Positions 36,001 through 44,690 are shown, counted from the first letter of the stretch. The stretch is 64,000 bases of DNA from Streptomyces sp. NBC_01233 (GCF_035989305.1 NZ_CP108514.1:310001-374000), one strand, 5' to 3'. Numbers and translations: made by a program. Notes: generated from the sequence alone by a model not told the origin.

Positions 36001-36526
36001 CCTGACGGTCACCGGCTCCGGCACCGTCGGCCACACCACCACCTACACCCTGACCGTCACCGGCAGCGGCAGCTGCACGCCGCGCCAGCTCGTGGTCAAC
36101 GGCGGCTTCGAGAACGGCGCCAGTCCGTGGAGCGCGACCGCGGGCGTCATCACCAACCAGTCCGGGCAGGCCCCGCACGGCGGCAGCTACAAGGCGTGGC
36201 TGAACGGGTACGGGTCCACCCACACCGACAGCGCCTCGCAGTCGCTGGCCGTTCCGTCGGGCTGCGCCTCGTACCGGCTCTCGTTCTTCCTCCACATCGA
36301 CACGGACGAGGACGAGAACGTCGTCTACGACCGGTTCACCGTCTCCGTCGGCAGCCAGACGCTGGCGTCCTTCTCCAACCTGGACGCGAACTCCGGCTAC
36401 GCCGAGAAGTCCTACGACCTGTCCGCGTTCGCCGGCCAGAGCGTCACCCTGAAGTTCAACGGCGTGGAGGACCAGTCCCTCCAGACCTCCTTCGTCGTGG
36501 ACGATGTCGCCCTCCAGGTGAGCTGA
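33017..36526 (+). CDS. Secreted bifunctional metallopeptidase, M4 plus M28
   Basis: 1169 residues. TTG 33017 is preceded by GGAG at 33007-33010; an in-frame ATG at 32951 is less likely. Signal peptide ([17 protein letters not shown], cleavage near TASAA). Propeptide to about 220 (FTP/PepSY-like). M4 catalytic domain: H333-E334-x-x-H337 in [10 protein letters not shown], Glu in [12 protein letters not shown], and a C-terminal [13 protein letters not shown]. Then an Ig-like repeat ([17 protein letters not shown]). Next an M28 aminopeptidase with H719 (GAHLDG), D731 (NDNGSG), E765-E766 (DEEQG), D794 (NFDMVG) and H881 (CYHSSCD). A second Ig-like repeat and a C-terminal carbohydrate-binding-like module ([10 protein letters not shown]) follow. 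All zinc ligands of both families are present, so an endo- and an aminopeptidase share one chain. Confidence 0.93.
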   Translation: MQPRRWTAAVAAMALTAGLAGTLAGTASAAQQAQPAPSQKDTPAARAVAAADQAVDSGLDSLVNSSQEQYERRLVTPWVKDLYSVSYERSYRGLPVVGGDAVVLADGTGKVRALQSASSVRIDVATRASVSAKDAESTARVRLASVDKVESSRLVVRLKDDKPVLAWETVLSGRTRTAPSRLHVFTDARTGAFVDSYDDVVAGSGNSKWNGPGPISIDTTNSGSTYTLRDPNRTGLSCADYGNGSVFTKSSDSWGTGNPTSKETGCVDLMFAAQKQWDMLAQWLGRNGISGNGRSFPGKVGLGDLNAYWDGSSVTIGHNSANEWIAGVDVVAHEYGHAIDSNTPGGTSGQESGLGEATGDIFGALTEAYINQPAPYDTPDYTVGEVINLQGRGPIRNMYNPPAVNNDPACYSSAIPGTEVHKAAGPLNHWFYLLAEGSNPGGGKPSSPTCNQSTVTGVGVQNAGKIFYGGMLLKTSSMSYKKYRTATLSSAKSLDASCGLFNKTKGAWDAISVPAQPADPTCTPSGQNNDFSMALNPSSGTVQQGGTVTTTVGTTVATGTAQSVTLTAGGLPAGVSASFNPATVQSGQSSVLTLTATANAAPGASTVVVKGQGAALSHTVDYTLNVGGTQPGNDPPDISVANVQAHLAQFGTIASQNGGHRRAGSAGYTQSLAYVKGKLQAAGYTVTEQNCSSCTYPSNNLIADWPGGPADQTVMFGAHLDGVSAGPGINDNGSGSATLLENALVLAQKNPTMTKHVRFAWWTDEEQGLNGSEFYVNQLSSAQRAAIKGYYNFDMVGSTNGGYFINNVNSATAAPLKAYWTSLNLAPEENTEGQGRSDDYSFQQGGIPTSGYAAGASARKTSAQAAKWGGTANAAYDPCYHSSCDTTNNISATVLDRSADGVAYAVWKQAVGGETPAQDFSIGVSPSAGSAAPGGSTTATVNTATVSGAAQTVALSVTGAPAGASATLSPTSVQSGSSSTLSVQVGASTVPGTYTLTVTGSGTVGHTTTYTLTVTGSGSCTPRQLVVNGGFENGASPWSATAGVITNQSGQAPHGGSYKAWLNGYGSTHTDSASQSLAVPSGCASYRLSFFLHIDTDEDENVVYDRFTVSVGSQTLASFSNLDANSGYAEKSYDLSAFAGQSVTLKFNGVEDQSLQTSFVVDDVALQVS

Positions 36527-36546
36527 CGCCCACCCGGCCCTGTGAT

Positions 36547-36585
36547 GTCCGGCCCGGTCCCCGTACGGCGGGGGCCGGGCCGGAC
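36547..36585 (+). terminator. Terminator of the M4-M28 peptidase gene
   Basis: 16-bp stem with one T-G wobble (GTCCGGCCCGGTCCCC with GGGGGCCGGGCCGGAC) and loop GTACGGC, 21 bases after the stop. Confidence 0.85.
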
Positions 36586-36634
36586 GCCTGCCGTACTGTT
36601 CCCGCGTGGACGTATCGGTTGATCAGGCACGGAC

Positions 36635-37011
36635 ATGAGGCAATACGGGCAACGTGTCGCGCGCTCGCTGCACGGCCTGTGGGAGGTCTACCTCGCGCGC
36701 GAGGCCTCCGCCCGCTTCGACCTGCACCTCGCCCTCGGCACCGCCGTCATGGTCGGCGTACCGGCGCCCCTACGACCGGGCGCGGGAGGTGCTGGATCCG
36801 GCCGAACTGCTCGCGTGCGCACACCTGCTGCGGGACGCGGCCGCCGCCGTCACTCCGGCGGGGCGGGCCGGCCCGCGGTCCGCACCCGGGCCCGGCAGCC
36901 CCGCTCACGGACGCGGCGTACGCGCTGGCGGGCGCGTCCCTGGCGACGGCTTCGGCCGCGGTCAGCGCCACCCGGGGCACCGGCCGCGCCGCGGAGCCCG
37001 GCACGGCATGA
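36635..37011 (+). pseudogene. Small gene of unknown family, apparently frameshifted
   Basis: Three protein-like stretches in successive frames: RQYGQRVARSLHGLWEVYLA with RFDLHLALGTAVMVG, then YDRAREVLDPAELLACAHLL with RDAAAAVTP, then LTDAAYALAGASLATASAAV ending at TGA 37009-37011. Joined they would give roughly 120 residues. I do not recognise the product. The 3' end overlaps the converging membrane-protein reading frame. Confidence 0.35.
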
Positions 37012-37515
37012 GCCCTGCCTCAACCGGACGTCGGCACCTCGGGCCCCGGTACGGATCCGGTCGCGGCGCCGTCCCGCGCCGACCGCGGCCACACACCATC
37101 CCGCCACCCAAACGGCGCCGACCGTCAGCGCCGCGAGGGCCGTGCCCATGTCGGGGGGCGTGTCGCCGAGGCTCGGGGCCACACCCGCCGCCCGCGCGCC
37201 GAAGCCGACGACCCCGGCTCCGACCATCGCGATGCCCGCCCAGGAGACGGCGACCGCGGCCCACCGGACGTACCGGGCGGCGGGCGGGCGTACCAGCAGC
37301 AGGGCGACGAGGGCCATCAGCAGACCGAGGCCGGCGTTGCCCAGCTGGGCGGCCGTGACGTCGGCGACCTGGACGTAGGCCTCCTGCGGTGCGGGGAAGC
37401 CCGGCATGCCCAGCTCGCCGTCCCGGGCGAGGTCGATCTTGCTCACGGTGTAGGCGAGCGCGCCGGCGCAAGCGGTGAGCGCGCCGATCTGTTGGGCCCT
37501 CGGTGATCAGGTCAT
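36850..37515 (-). pseudogene. Small membrane protein (DUF3995-like) with nonsense codon near the start
   Basis: Read from ATG 37515, codon 3 is TGA. The same frame then continues as good protein: PRAQQIGALTACAGALAYTV, SKIDLARDGELGMPGFPAPQ, VADVTAAQLGNAGLGLLMAL and WAAVAVSWAGIAMVGAGVVG, with four membrane segments in the DUF3995 style. A GTG at 37446 could restart the protein after the first segment. The C-terminal end after VAAVGAGRRRD runs on as low-complexity Arg-rich sequence to 36850, overlapping the opposite broken gene, so the 3' end also looks damaged. Confidence 0.5.
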
Positions 37516-37554
37516 GGCCCCATCCTGCTGCGCGGGCCCGCAGCGCCGCCTCCT

Positions 37555-37606
37555 CCCCGCGTACGGTGCTGCTCCCCCGCTCGGGGGAGCAGCACCGTAC
37601 GCGGGG
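37555..37606. terminator. 52-base near-perfect palindrome (hairpin)
   Basis: Two perfect 25-base arms (CCCCGCGTACGGTGCTGCTC and five more bases, with complement) around a 2-base centre. It ends 6 bases before the stop of the serine hydrolase gene on the minus strand, so it most likely acts as its terminator. Confidence 0.75.
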
Positions 37607-37611
37607 CCTCG

Positions 37612-38721
37612 TCACACGGAGCCGCCCCCCGCGAACTCGGCTTCGAGCACCTCCGTGAAGAGGCCGATCGGGTCGCTCCAGTCGCCGTTGAGGCTCTGGG
37701 AGACGAGGTGCCCGCCGTCGCGGGTGCCGTAGGTGTAGCAGAACGATCCGGTGAAGGCGCCGCCCATGCCCCAGACCCGCTCGCCGGAGGACAGCTCCAC
37801 CGATGCCACGGCGAGACCGTAGGAGGTGTGCGGGATCCACTTGCCCTCGGGGGTGGGGGACACGGTGAACATCTCCTCCTGCTGGTCGGGCGGCAGCAGC
37901 CGGCCGCAGAGCAGCGCGCCGAAGAACCGGTTCAGGTCCCCGACGGTGGAGACCATGCCGCCGGCCGTCCAGGCGAAACTCGCGTCGAGCTCGGTCACGT
38001 CGTGGATCTCGGCATCGGGCGCGGGCAGGTGGTTCCTGCTGTAGAGGCGGGTGTGCGGTCCGCGCAGCTCGTGCTGGCCATCACCCGGCAGGTAGGTTCC
38101 GGTCAGTCCGAGCGGGCGGACGATGCGCTGCTCGAGCTCGTCGGCGTAGCTCCGGCCGGTCACCTTCTCGATGACGAGGCCGCCCAGGATGTAGCCGGTG
38201 TTGCTGTAGGTCCAGCCCTCGCCCGGCGCGAAGTCGGGGGCGTGGGACATCGCGACCTCCACCAGCTCCTCCGGGCGGAACCGGTCGTAGCGGTGCTCCA
38301 GGAAGGCGGGGCCGTAGTGCCTGGACGTCAGCGATTCGTCCTGGGCGTAGTTGAAGAGTCCGCTGGTCATGCCGAGTAACTGGCGGAGGGTGACCCCGCC
38401 GCCGTCGTTGCCGTTCCCCCGCACCAGGCCCGGCAGCCACTGCTCGACGGTGTCGTCCAGGCCGAGCCTGCGCTCGGCCGCCAGCTGCAGGAGGAGGGCG
38501 GCCGTGAACGTCTTGGTGGCGCTGCCGATGCGGAACTGCTCCTGCGGCAGCCGCGCGCGCCCCGTCACCGTGTCCGCCACCCCCGCCGCCCCGAACCAGC
38601 GGCCCGCGCCGTCCTGTACCTCGGCGACCATGCCGGGAAGGCCGCTCTCGCTCACGGCCCGGTCCAGGACCTCCTGCACGGCCGAACGTGAACTCGTCTC
38701 CTGGGGCACGGACTTGGCCAT
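37612..38721 (-). CDS. Serine hydrolase, class C beta-lactamase family, cytoplasmic
   Basis: 369 residues without a signal peptide (AKSVPQETSSRSAVQ). SxxK is SATK in RIGSATKTFTAALL, YxN is YSN in GWTYSNTGYILGG, and the third motif region lies near GGAFTGSFCYTYGTRDGG, where the usual HxG is not clear. Related to the exported homologue at 11315 but lacking export and the C-terminal Pro tail. Likely an esterase or peptidase on D-amino-acid or ester substrates; the weak third box lowers confidence in activity. Confidence 0.85.
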   Translation of the reverse strand: MAKSVPQETSSRSAVQEVLDRAVSESGLPGMVAEVQDGAGRWFGAAGVADTVTGRARLPQEQFRIGSATKTFTAALLLQLAAERRLGLDDTVEQWLPGLVRGNGNDGGGVTLRQLLGMTSGLFNYAQDESLTSRHYGPAFLEHRYDRFRPEELVEVAMSHAPDFAPGEGWTYSNTGYILGGLVIEKVTGRSYADELEQRIVRPLGLTGTYLPGDGQHELRGPHTRLYSRNHLPAPDAEIHDVTELDASFAWTAGGMVSTVGDLNRFFGALLCGRLLPPDQQEEMFTVSPTPEGKWIPHTSYGLAVASVELSSGERVWGMGGAFTGSFCYTYGTRDGGHLVSQSLNGDWSDPIGLFTEVLEAEFAGGGSV

Positions 38722-38925
38722 CTCGGTCTCCTCGATGCGGCTCCGGCGTTCTTCCCTGAGGAAAAACGCTACGCCGCGGCGCCCTTCGGCGCTGGCCCGC
38801 TCCCGGCCAACATCGAGAAGACCGGGACAACCGGATTGCCCCTCTTCCCTTCTACAGCATCAGCTGATACCCTGGGAGGTTGCCCGGCGGCCGTTCCGTG
38901 CGCGATCGGGGTCGGCGGCCCGCCG

Positions 38926-39210
38926 TCACTTGGAGGTGCCGCCACCGCCCCGCTCGGGGGCGATCATGGCGGTCAGGCCGAGGTCCAGCTCCGCGCCGTC
39001 GACGAGCAGTGCCTCGATCGAGCGGGTACGCGGGTCGATGTCGGCCTCCATGCCCTCACCGCGGTAGTGGGGGTACCCGGAGGAGCCGGTCTCACCGGTC
39101 GCCTCGACGGTGGCCGCGCGTAGGGCCCTGTCGGCGGCGGAGGCCCCGCGCAGGTTCTCGATGTGCTCGGGCACCAGCAGGATCTGGAAGCTCTGCGGCT
39201 CAGTGGTCAT
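38926..39210 (-). CDS. Small hypothetical protein
   Basis: 94 residues, soluble and mixed alpha/beta: TTEPQSFQILLVPEHIENLR, VEATGETGSSGYPHYRG and IEALLVDGAELDLGLTAMIA, closing with a Gly-rich tail. I do not recognise the family. It stands alone; the 200 bases downstream to the serine hydrolase start hold no other gene. Confidence 0.55.
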   Translation of the reverse strand: MTTEPQSFQILLVPEHIENLRGASAADRALRAATVEATGETGSSGYPHYRGEGMEADIDPRTRSIEALLVDGAELDLGLTAMIAPERGGGGTSK

Positions 39211-39309
39211 GGCTCGAAGCTACCTGATCAGGTGCCCCGGAGCGGGCGCTCACACGCCCCACCTCGTACGCTCTCCAGGACCCCCGGACGCGAACGAAGA
39301 GGCACCACC

Positions 39310-39705
39310 ATGAGCGGCGATTCCCCGAGCAAGATCCTCCTTGTGGCGAAGGAGCGCACCCTCCGGACGCTGCTGGAGCGCCTCCTCGTCGCCCGGGGGT
39401 TCGCCGTGGTCGACGGCGGGAGCGGGGTGGACGCCGTTGACCTGCTGGGCAGCGCCGGACCGATCGCCCTGGTGATCTGCGAGCGCACCGGTCCCGGTCT
39501 GGACGAGGTGGCGATGTTCGAGGAGATCCGCCGGCACCCCGACCACGGGCGCGTGCCGATCCTGGCGCTGCCGCCCGCGGACCCGGAGTGCACGGTCCGC
39601 GCGCTGGAGGCCGGGGTGAGCGACTGCCTCGCGAAGCCGTTCCACCCCACCGAGTTCCTGGCCCGCGTCGAACGCCTCGCCCGTCCGGACACCGCGGGCG
39701 CGTGA
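39310..39705 (+). CDS. Stand-alone receiver domain with degenerate phosphorylation site
   Basis: 131 residues covering exactly one CheY-like fold: SKILLVAKERTLRTLLERLL, ALVICERTGPGLDEVAMFEE, VPILALPPADPECTVRALEA and CLAKPFHPTEFLARVERL. Against active receivers, the acidic pair after strand 1 reads K-E, the phospho-acceptor Asp reads Glu (VICERTG), and the Thr/Ser of strand 4 reads Pro. Only the Lys of strand 5 (LAKPF) is kept. This is a pseudo-receiver, perhaps a fixed protein-interaction module; the Glu may mimic phosphorylation. No output domain and no kinase are adjacent. Confidence 0.8.
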   Translation: MSGDSPSKILLVAKERTLRTLLERLLVARGFAVVDGGSGVDAVDLLGSAGPIALVICERTGPGLDEVAMFEEIRRHPDHGRVPILALPPADPECTVRALEAGVSDCLAKPFHPTEFLARVERLARPDTAGA

Positions 39706-39978
39706 CCTGATCCGGTCGGTCCGGGCGGGGCGGGGCGATTGGCCGGACATCGCTCTGTTCCACCCCGCCAAGGGTTCCTACGATTCGGGCACCCGGTCTT
39801 CACCGACCGGGTGCCCGTCGCGCATGCCCATCCCCGTCCCCATGCATGTGCGCGTTCTGTTCCCTCCTGCACCGGTCTGTGACGACCCGGCCCCGCTCTG
39901 GCCGGACGCATCCCCCCACCCTGCGGCACTTCAGGCGCGCCCGCGCCACCCGGTACCGAAGCAGTGGATTGGAGCTAT

Positions 39979-40629
39979 ATGTCCGGTGGATTCCTCGTGA
40001 GCGGCGCGATCGGCGCCCTGCTCACCGCCACCCTGCCCGCACAGCCCGCCCCCTCGACCATCGTGGACCCGCCGCCCGACCGGATCGTGATCGAGGTCGC
40101 GACCGTCAACGGATCCGGGTGTCCGAAGGACACCGCGGAGGTCGCGGTGTCCCAGGACAACACCGCGTTCACCGTGACCTACAGCCAGTACCTCGCTCAG
40201 GTCGGCGGTGGCGCACCGCCCACCGCGGCGCGCAAGAACTGCCAGCTCAGCCTGATCGTGCACGTGCCCCACGGCTTCACCTACGCCATCGCCAGCGCCG
40301 ACTACCGCGGCTACGCCTCCCTGGCGCCGGGCGCGAAGAGCACCGAGAAGGCGTCGTACTACTTCCAGGGCTCCCCGGACACCGCCGCCCGCACGCACAA
40401 CTTCAGCGGGCCGCGCGAGGACAACTGGCAGGCCACCGACGTGACCGACTGGGCCCAGATGGTGTGGGCGCCGTGCGGCGTGCAGCGCAACTTCAACATC
40501 AACACCGAACTGCGCGTCAGCAAGGGCACCTCGGCTCCCGCTTCCACCAGCTACATGACCATGGACTCCACGGACGGCAGCATCAACACCGTCTACCACC
40601 TGGCCTGGAGGGAGTGCACCCGCAACTGA
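39979..40629 (+). CDS. Secreted DUF4360 protein
   Basis: 216 residues from ATG 39979 (GGAG at 39971-39974). Short export signal (GGFLVSGAIGALLTATLPAQ, cleavage near AQPAP). The mature part has the DUF4360 features: VEVATVNGSGCPKDTAEVAV, NTAFTVTYSQYLAQVGGG, NCQLSLIVHVPHGFTYAIAS and APCGVQRNFNINTELRV, with four cysteines likely paired. DUF4360 proteins are beta-rich secreted proteins common in actinomycetes and fungi; the role is unknown. Confidence 0.82.
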   Translation: MSGGFLVSGAIGALLTATLPAQPAPSTIVDPPPDRIVIEVATVNGSGCPKDTAEVAVSQDNTAFTVTYSQYLAQVGGGAPPTAARKNCQLSLIVHVPHGFTYAIASADYRGYASLAPGAKSTEKASYYFQGSPDTAARTHNFSGPREDNWQATDVTDWAQMVWAPCGVQRNFNINTELRVSKGTSAPASTSYMTMDSTDGSINTVYHLAWRECTRN

Positions 40630-41440
40630 CCCCGCCCGCTCCCCCTCCCGTCCGCCTCCCCGCTCCGCGCTCCCACGCGCAGCGGGGAGGCGGACGCCCG
40701 CCCGGCGTGCCGGGCCGTGTCCGCCGGGACGGGGTGGTAGCCGCGGGTGCGGACCAGGCGGGTGGTGAGTTCCGTGAAGGCGCGGGACGCGGCGCTCTCG
40801 TAGGCGTTCTCACGGCGCAGCAGGGTGACCGTGCGCAGCGGGAGGGCAGGGTCCAGCGGGACGGGGCGCAGGTACGGGTGGTCGTCGGTGACCGCGGCGG
40901 GCAGGACGGTCGCCAGTGGGGTGCGCCGGACGATTTCGGTGAGGGCCTGGACGGAGTTCGCCTCGACCGCGATGGGCGGCCGGATGCCGTGGGCGGCGAG
41001 GTAGGCGTCGACGTGCCCGCGGGTGGCGAAGTCCCCGCTGAGCAGCACCAGTCGGCGCGCAGCCAGGTCGCGTACGGGAAGGGGCCCGGGATCCGCGTCG
41101 GCGGCGGCGACCAGGGCGAGGGTCTCCGTGAACAGCGGGGTCGCCGCGATGCCCGGCAGGTGCGGCCCCTCGAAGGCGAGGCCGATGTCGTGGTCGTCGG
41201 CGAGCAGGCCGGCTTCGATGCGGTCCTGCGGCATCTCCCGGAGCTCCAGGGTGATGCCGGGGTGGGCGGCGTGGAGTGCGGCGACGAGCGGGCCCACGAG
41301 GTACGCGGTGAAGGTGGGGGTCAGCGCGAGGCGCAGGTGGCCGCGGGAGAGGTCGGCGAGGTCCATGACGGCCCGCTCGGCGGCCGCGAGGTCCCGCAGG
41401 GCGCCGCGCGCGTGGTGGACGTACGTCGCCCCCGACGAAG
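40593..41440 (-). pseudogene. LysR regulator remnant without DNA-binding domain
   Basis: The effector domain of a CynR-like LysR protein is clear: ATYVHHARGALRDLAAAERA, LSRGHLRLALTPTFTAYLVG, DDHDIGLAFEGPHLPGIAAT and ATRGHVDAYLAAHGIRPP, to about 40690. The first 75-80 residues (winged HTH) are missing; in their place lies the rodlin terminator and unrelated sequence. The C-terminus runs on beyond the usual end into Arg/Gly-rich sequence and overlaps the 3' end of the DUF4360 gene. Without the HTH it cannot act as a normal regulator. Confidence 0.75.
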
Positions 41441-41469
41441 CCCTTCTGACGAAGCGCTTGTGACGCACG

Positions 41470-41509
41470 TCGAAGAGCCTCTCGCCCGGTCGGGCGGGAG
41501 GCTCTTCGA
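41470..41509 (-). terminator. Hairpin downstream of the rodlin gene
   Basis: 19-base arms (TCGAAGAGCCTCTCGCCCG with its complement, one T-G wobble) meeting at GT, about 145 bases after the rodlin stop on the minus strand. Confidence 0.75.
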
Positions 41510-41654
41510 GGTGCGGTTCGGTGCCCACGGTGACGGCCATCGGGCCGGCGCGCGCCGGTTGAACGGTGGATCCGCGGATCCGGGCGGAACAAGCCGGGGC
41601 CCCGTGGGCACTCGCGCAGGCGTCGGAGGCCCCGGCTCGCACATGGGGACTGCG

Positions 41655-42065
41655 TCAGCTGCCCTGCGAGATGTTGCCCGACAGGACCGGGATGTTGTCC
41701 AGGATGTGCGAGAGCGGCTCGTCGCCCTTGGCCTGGGTGGAGTTCTCGGTGCACTGCTGGTTCTGCGGGTTCGACAGGACGTTGATGTCCTGGATGCCGA
41801 GGTTGCCGGCGGCAAGGATCCCCTGGAGGTTCAGCTTCGCCGGCAGGCCGATGCAGGGCTTGTTCAGAGTGCCCTGGACCAGGCCGAGCTGCGGGCTCAG
41901 GTCGCCGTGGGTCTTCTGGTTGCCGTAGATCTGCTGGGCGTGGTTGCCGTTGACGGTGTTGATCCCCTGGTCGTTGCCGATGGCCATGGCCGGAGCTGCC
42001 ATGGCGGCGCCCACGCCGACGATGGACGCGGTGGCGGCGGCGGTGGCCATAATCTTCTTCAGCAT
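41655..42065 (-). CDS. Rodlin (hyphal surface rodlet protein)
   Basis: 136 residues. The Sec signal (LKKIMATAAATASIVGVGAA, cleavage after AMA) precedes IGNDQGINTVNGNHAQQIYG, GDLSPQLGLVQGTLNKPCIG, IQDINVLSNPQNQQC, NSTQAKGDEPLSHILDNIPV. These match RdlA/RdlB of S. coelicolor: the conserved SPQL..GTLNKPC, IQDINVL and NQQC..NSTQAK blocks and the two cysteines. Rodlins arrange chaplin amyloid fibrils into rodlets on aerial hyphae and spores. The gene is single here, whereas S. coelicolor has a divergent pair. It is the best genus marker in the window. Confidence 0.95.
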   Translation of the reverse strand: MLKKIMATAAATASIVGVGAAMAAPAMAIGNDQGINTVNGNHAQQIYGNQKTHGDLSPQLGLVQGTLNKPCIGLPAKLNLQGILAAGNLGIQDINVLSNPQNQQCTENSTQAKGDEPLSHILDNIPVLSGNISQGS

Positions 42066-42145
42066 CAGTGGGTCCTTATGTCGCACGAGTGCATGGTGGG
42101 TGAGCGCCTTGATCAACGCCCGGGTCGGCGACAGGTTCCGCCGCT

Positions 42146-42907
42146 TCACCCGATCAGCCCCTCCGGCACGTCGGGGCCGCGCACGGCCAGACTCAGCTCG
42201 ACGACGTAGTGCTCCTCCACCCGGCCGTCCGGGAACCGGCGCATGAGGAGGGCGCGTTCGTCGGCGAGGAAGTCGTCCGTGCCGGGCTCGCCGACGAGGA
42301 AGAGGGAGTGCGTGGACAGCTTGCCCAGATGGGTGTCGACGGGGACGCTGCGCGACCACGTCAGGCGGCGGACGGTGAAGCGCAGCCCCTCCTGCGAGCG
42401 GGCGCGCTCGTTGATGTACCAGCCCGGGCCGAACCGCTCCTCGATGCGCGCCTGTTGATCCGCGATCCATCCGACGGTGACGTCCGGGTCGTTCTGCCAG
42501 ACCGCCAGCGCCCCGCCGGGGCGCAGCACGCGCAGCGCCTCGGGGACGGAACGGGCCGGGTCGGTCCAGTGCCAGGACTGTGCGTACGTCAGCAGGTCCA
42601 GGCAACCGGAGGCCAGCGGCAGCCGGTTGCCGTCCGCGCGGACGAGCGGCGTCCGGGGGTTGCGGCGCCGGAACTCCGCGGCCATGCCCTCGCCGGGCTC
42701 CACCCCGATCACGCGGGCCCCGCGCGCCTCCAGCAGGGCGGTGGCGATCCCCGTGCCCGCCCCGACGTCGGCGACCCGGGCGCCGGCCAGCGGAAAGCCG
42801 GCCAGTTCCGCCAGCGTGTCGAAGAGCGCGGGCGGATACGAGGGGCGATGGTCTGCGTAGCGCGCGGCCGCGGCGCTGAATGAACGAGCACGGGATTCGG
42901 TCGTCAT
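42146..42907 (-). CDS. Class I SAM-dependent methyltransferase
   Basis: 253 residues from ATG 42907 (TTESRARSFSAAAARYAD); ATG 42916 is possible. Motif I GARVADVGAGTGIATALLEA, motif II VIGVEPGEGMAAEFRRRN, then CLDLLTYAQSWHWTDPARSV and LRVLRPGGALAVWQND. The AQSWHW signature is typical of a large actinobacterial Methyltransf_11 group of unknown substrate. It is divergent from the acyl-CoA synthetase gene, starts 62 bases apart. Confidence 0.88.
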   Translation of the reverse strand: MTTESRARSFSAAAARYADHRPSYPPALFDTLAELAGFPLAGARVADVGAGTGIATALLEARGARVIGVEPGEGMAAEFRRRNPRTPLVRADGNRLPLASGCLDLLTYAQSWHWTDPARSVPEALRVLRPGGALAVWQNDPDVTVGWIADQQARIEERFGPGWYINERARSQEGLRFTVRRLTWSRSVPVDTHLGKLSTHSLFLVGEPGTDDFLADERALLMRRFPDGRVEEHYVVELSLAVRGPDVPEGLIG

Positions 42908-42969
42908 GCCGTCCATGATGCCGGTGGCCCCGGGCACTGCGGAGCGGGGCACGAGAGGCGGGTCGGCGC

Positions 42970-44484
42970 GTGGTGGCCGCACGGTATGTCACGGAACTGG
43001 TCGGGGCGTTGGAGCGGTACGCGGGGCGGCCCGCACTGGGGACCGGCCCGGTCGTGCTGGAGTTCCGAGAAGTACTGGACGGCGCCTGCCGGATGGCCTC
43101 GGTGCTCTCCGAGGAGGGGATCGGGCGAGGCTCGGGGCTGGCCTGTGTGGCGGGCACGAACCGGCCGGAGGTGCTGCTGGTACGGATCGCCGCGCACCTG
43201 CTGGGTGCGCGGCTGACCCAGGTGCTCGCCGGACCTGCCCTGTACGGGCTGGACTTCATCCTGCGGGACTGCCGGCCGGACCTGGTGGTGCACGACCTCG
43301 CGGTGCCCGACACCGGGGCTCCGCGGCTCGCCCTGGACGAGGTGCTCCGACGGGCAGCCCACCGCGAGGCGGCGGCGGTGTCCGTACGGGCGCGGGAGGA
43401 GGACGTGGCACGGGTGACGTACACCGGCGGGACCACGGGGCTGCCCAAGGGCGTGGCCTCCACCTTCGGCGCGATGGCCGCGCGGAACGCCGTACACGCG
43501 CACGGCTGGGCGGAGTCGGTGTACCTGTCGGTCACGTCGCTTGCGCAGCGGTCGGGCGGGCGGTGCCTGGAACAGTTGCGGGCCGGGGGACGGGTGGAGA
43601 TCCTCGACCCCTTCGAGACCCGGGAGTTCGCGGCCGCCTGCCTGCGGCTGGGGCCGGTGTCCACGTACCTGACGACCTCGATGGTGTACCGGCTGCTGGC
43701 CGACCCGGTGACGGCCCCCGGGGTGCCCGGGCTGGAGACGGTCTCGTACGGTGATTCGCCCGTCCACCCCGAACGGCTGCGGGAGGCGGTGACCCGCTGG
43801 GGCGGCCGGTGGCAGCAGGGGTACGGCATGAACGAGGCGGCGGTGATCTGCCGCCTCTCCCCCGCCGACCACGAGGCGGCGGTGGCCGGAAGGCCCGAGC
43901 TGCTCACGTCGGTCGGACGGCCGGTCGCGGGGGTGGAGGTCGAGGTACGGGACGAGCGGGGCGCGGCGTCGGCGGCCGGAGACACCGGCGAGGTGTGGAT
44001 GCGGTCGGCGGCGATGATGGCCGGGTACTGGGGCCGGCCCGGGCTGACGGCCGGGGTGCTGCGGGACGGATGGCTTCGGACCGGGGATCTCGGACACTTC
44101 GGCGAGGACGGCTACCTGTACCTCGACGACCGGGTCAAGGACGTGGTGATGGTCGACGGGGACAACGTGTACTGCGTGCCGGTCGAGGCGGCGCTCGCCC
44201 GGCATCCCGCCGTGGCGCAGGCCGTGGTGGTGGGCCGGCACAGCGAGCTCACCGGCGAGGAGGTGTGCGCCTTCCTCGTACCGGCGAGCGGGTGTTCCAC
44301 CGGGGCGGAGGCGGCCGCCGAGGCCTGTGACCTGGTGGAGAAGGAGCTGTCTCCGGCGCACCGGCCCACCGCGGTGTTCTGGGAGCGGACGATCCCGCTG
44401 ACCGCGCGGGGCAAGCCGGACAAGCGCCGGCTGCGGGAGCGCGCAGCCGCGGCCGCCACCGCCGACTCCCGCGGCCCGGCGTAG
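42970..44484 (+). CDS. AMP-dependent acyl-CoA synthetase/ligase
   Basis: 504 residues from GTG 42970. The ATP-binding P-loop is VTYTGGTTGLPKGVAST; A5 is QQGYGMNEAAVI; A7/A8 are LRTGDLGHFGEDGYLYLDDR; the catalytic Lys lies in LTARGKPDKRRLRER near the C-terminus. All core motifs of the ANL superfamily are present. It activates a carboxylic acid as acyl-AMP and usually passes it to CoA; the acid cannot be predicted. No carrier protein gene is adjacent. Confidence 0.9.
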   Translation: MVAARYVTELVGALERYAGRPALGTGPVVLEFREVLDGACRMASVLSEEGIGRGSGLACVAGTNRPEVLLVRIAAHLLGARLTQVLAGPALYGLDFILRDCRPDLVVHDLAVPDTGAPRLALDEVLRRAAHREAAAVSVRAREEDVARVTYTGGTTGLPKGVASTFGAMAARNAVHAHGWAESVYLSVTSLAQRSGGRCLEQLRAGGRVEILDPFETREFAAACLRLGPVSTYLTTSMVYRLLADPVTAPGVPGLETVSYGDSPVHPERLREAVTRWGGRWQQGYGMNEAAVICRLSPADHEAAVAGRPELLTSVGRPVAGVEVEVRDERGAASAAGDTGEVWMRSAAMMAGYWGRPGLTAGVLRDGWLRTGDLGHFGEDGYLYLDDRVKDVVMVDGDNVYCVPVEAALARHPAVAQAVVVGRHSELTGEEVCAFLVPASGCSTGAEAAAEACDLVEKELSPAHRPTAVFWERTIPLTARGKPDKRRLRERAAAAATADSRGPA

Positions 44485-44494
44485 CCGACGGGCG

Positions 44495-44690
44495 GGGGCC
44501 TGTCGGTTCCGGGTGGCGGCGTAGCTCCAGAAGTCCCTCATCACCTGCAGCGGGGTGGGGCCGGCCAGTTCCCCCTGGGTCAGCAGGACGGTGACCGTCC
44601 CGGTGGCCGGTACCACGTGGGCGGCGCTGCCGGTGCCGCCGATCCGGCCGTACCGACCCGGGACGTTCCACGGGTCGAGGCACCCACGGC
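44495..44690 (-). pseudogene. Serine hydrolase C-terminal scrap
   Basis: About 60 residues read DPWNVPGRYGRIGGTGSAAH, VVPATGTVTVLLTQGELAGP and LQVMRDFWSYAAT, the closing part of a beta-lactamase-type serine hydrolase (GRYGxxGGTG... VLLTQ). No upstream catalytic part exists, and the stop has been lost so the frame runs on antisense to the acyl-CoA synthetase gene. The rest of 44485-44824 holds nothing else protein-like apart from a 15-bp repeat. Confidence 0.55.

Noticed and set aside
32344..36295. Open frames of more than 1100 codons on both strands
   Set aside because: They are shadows of the M4-M28 peptidase gene, which has all catalytic motifs in one frame.
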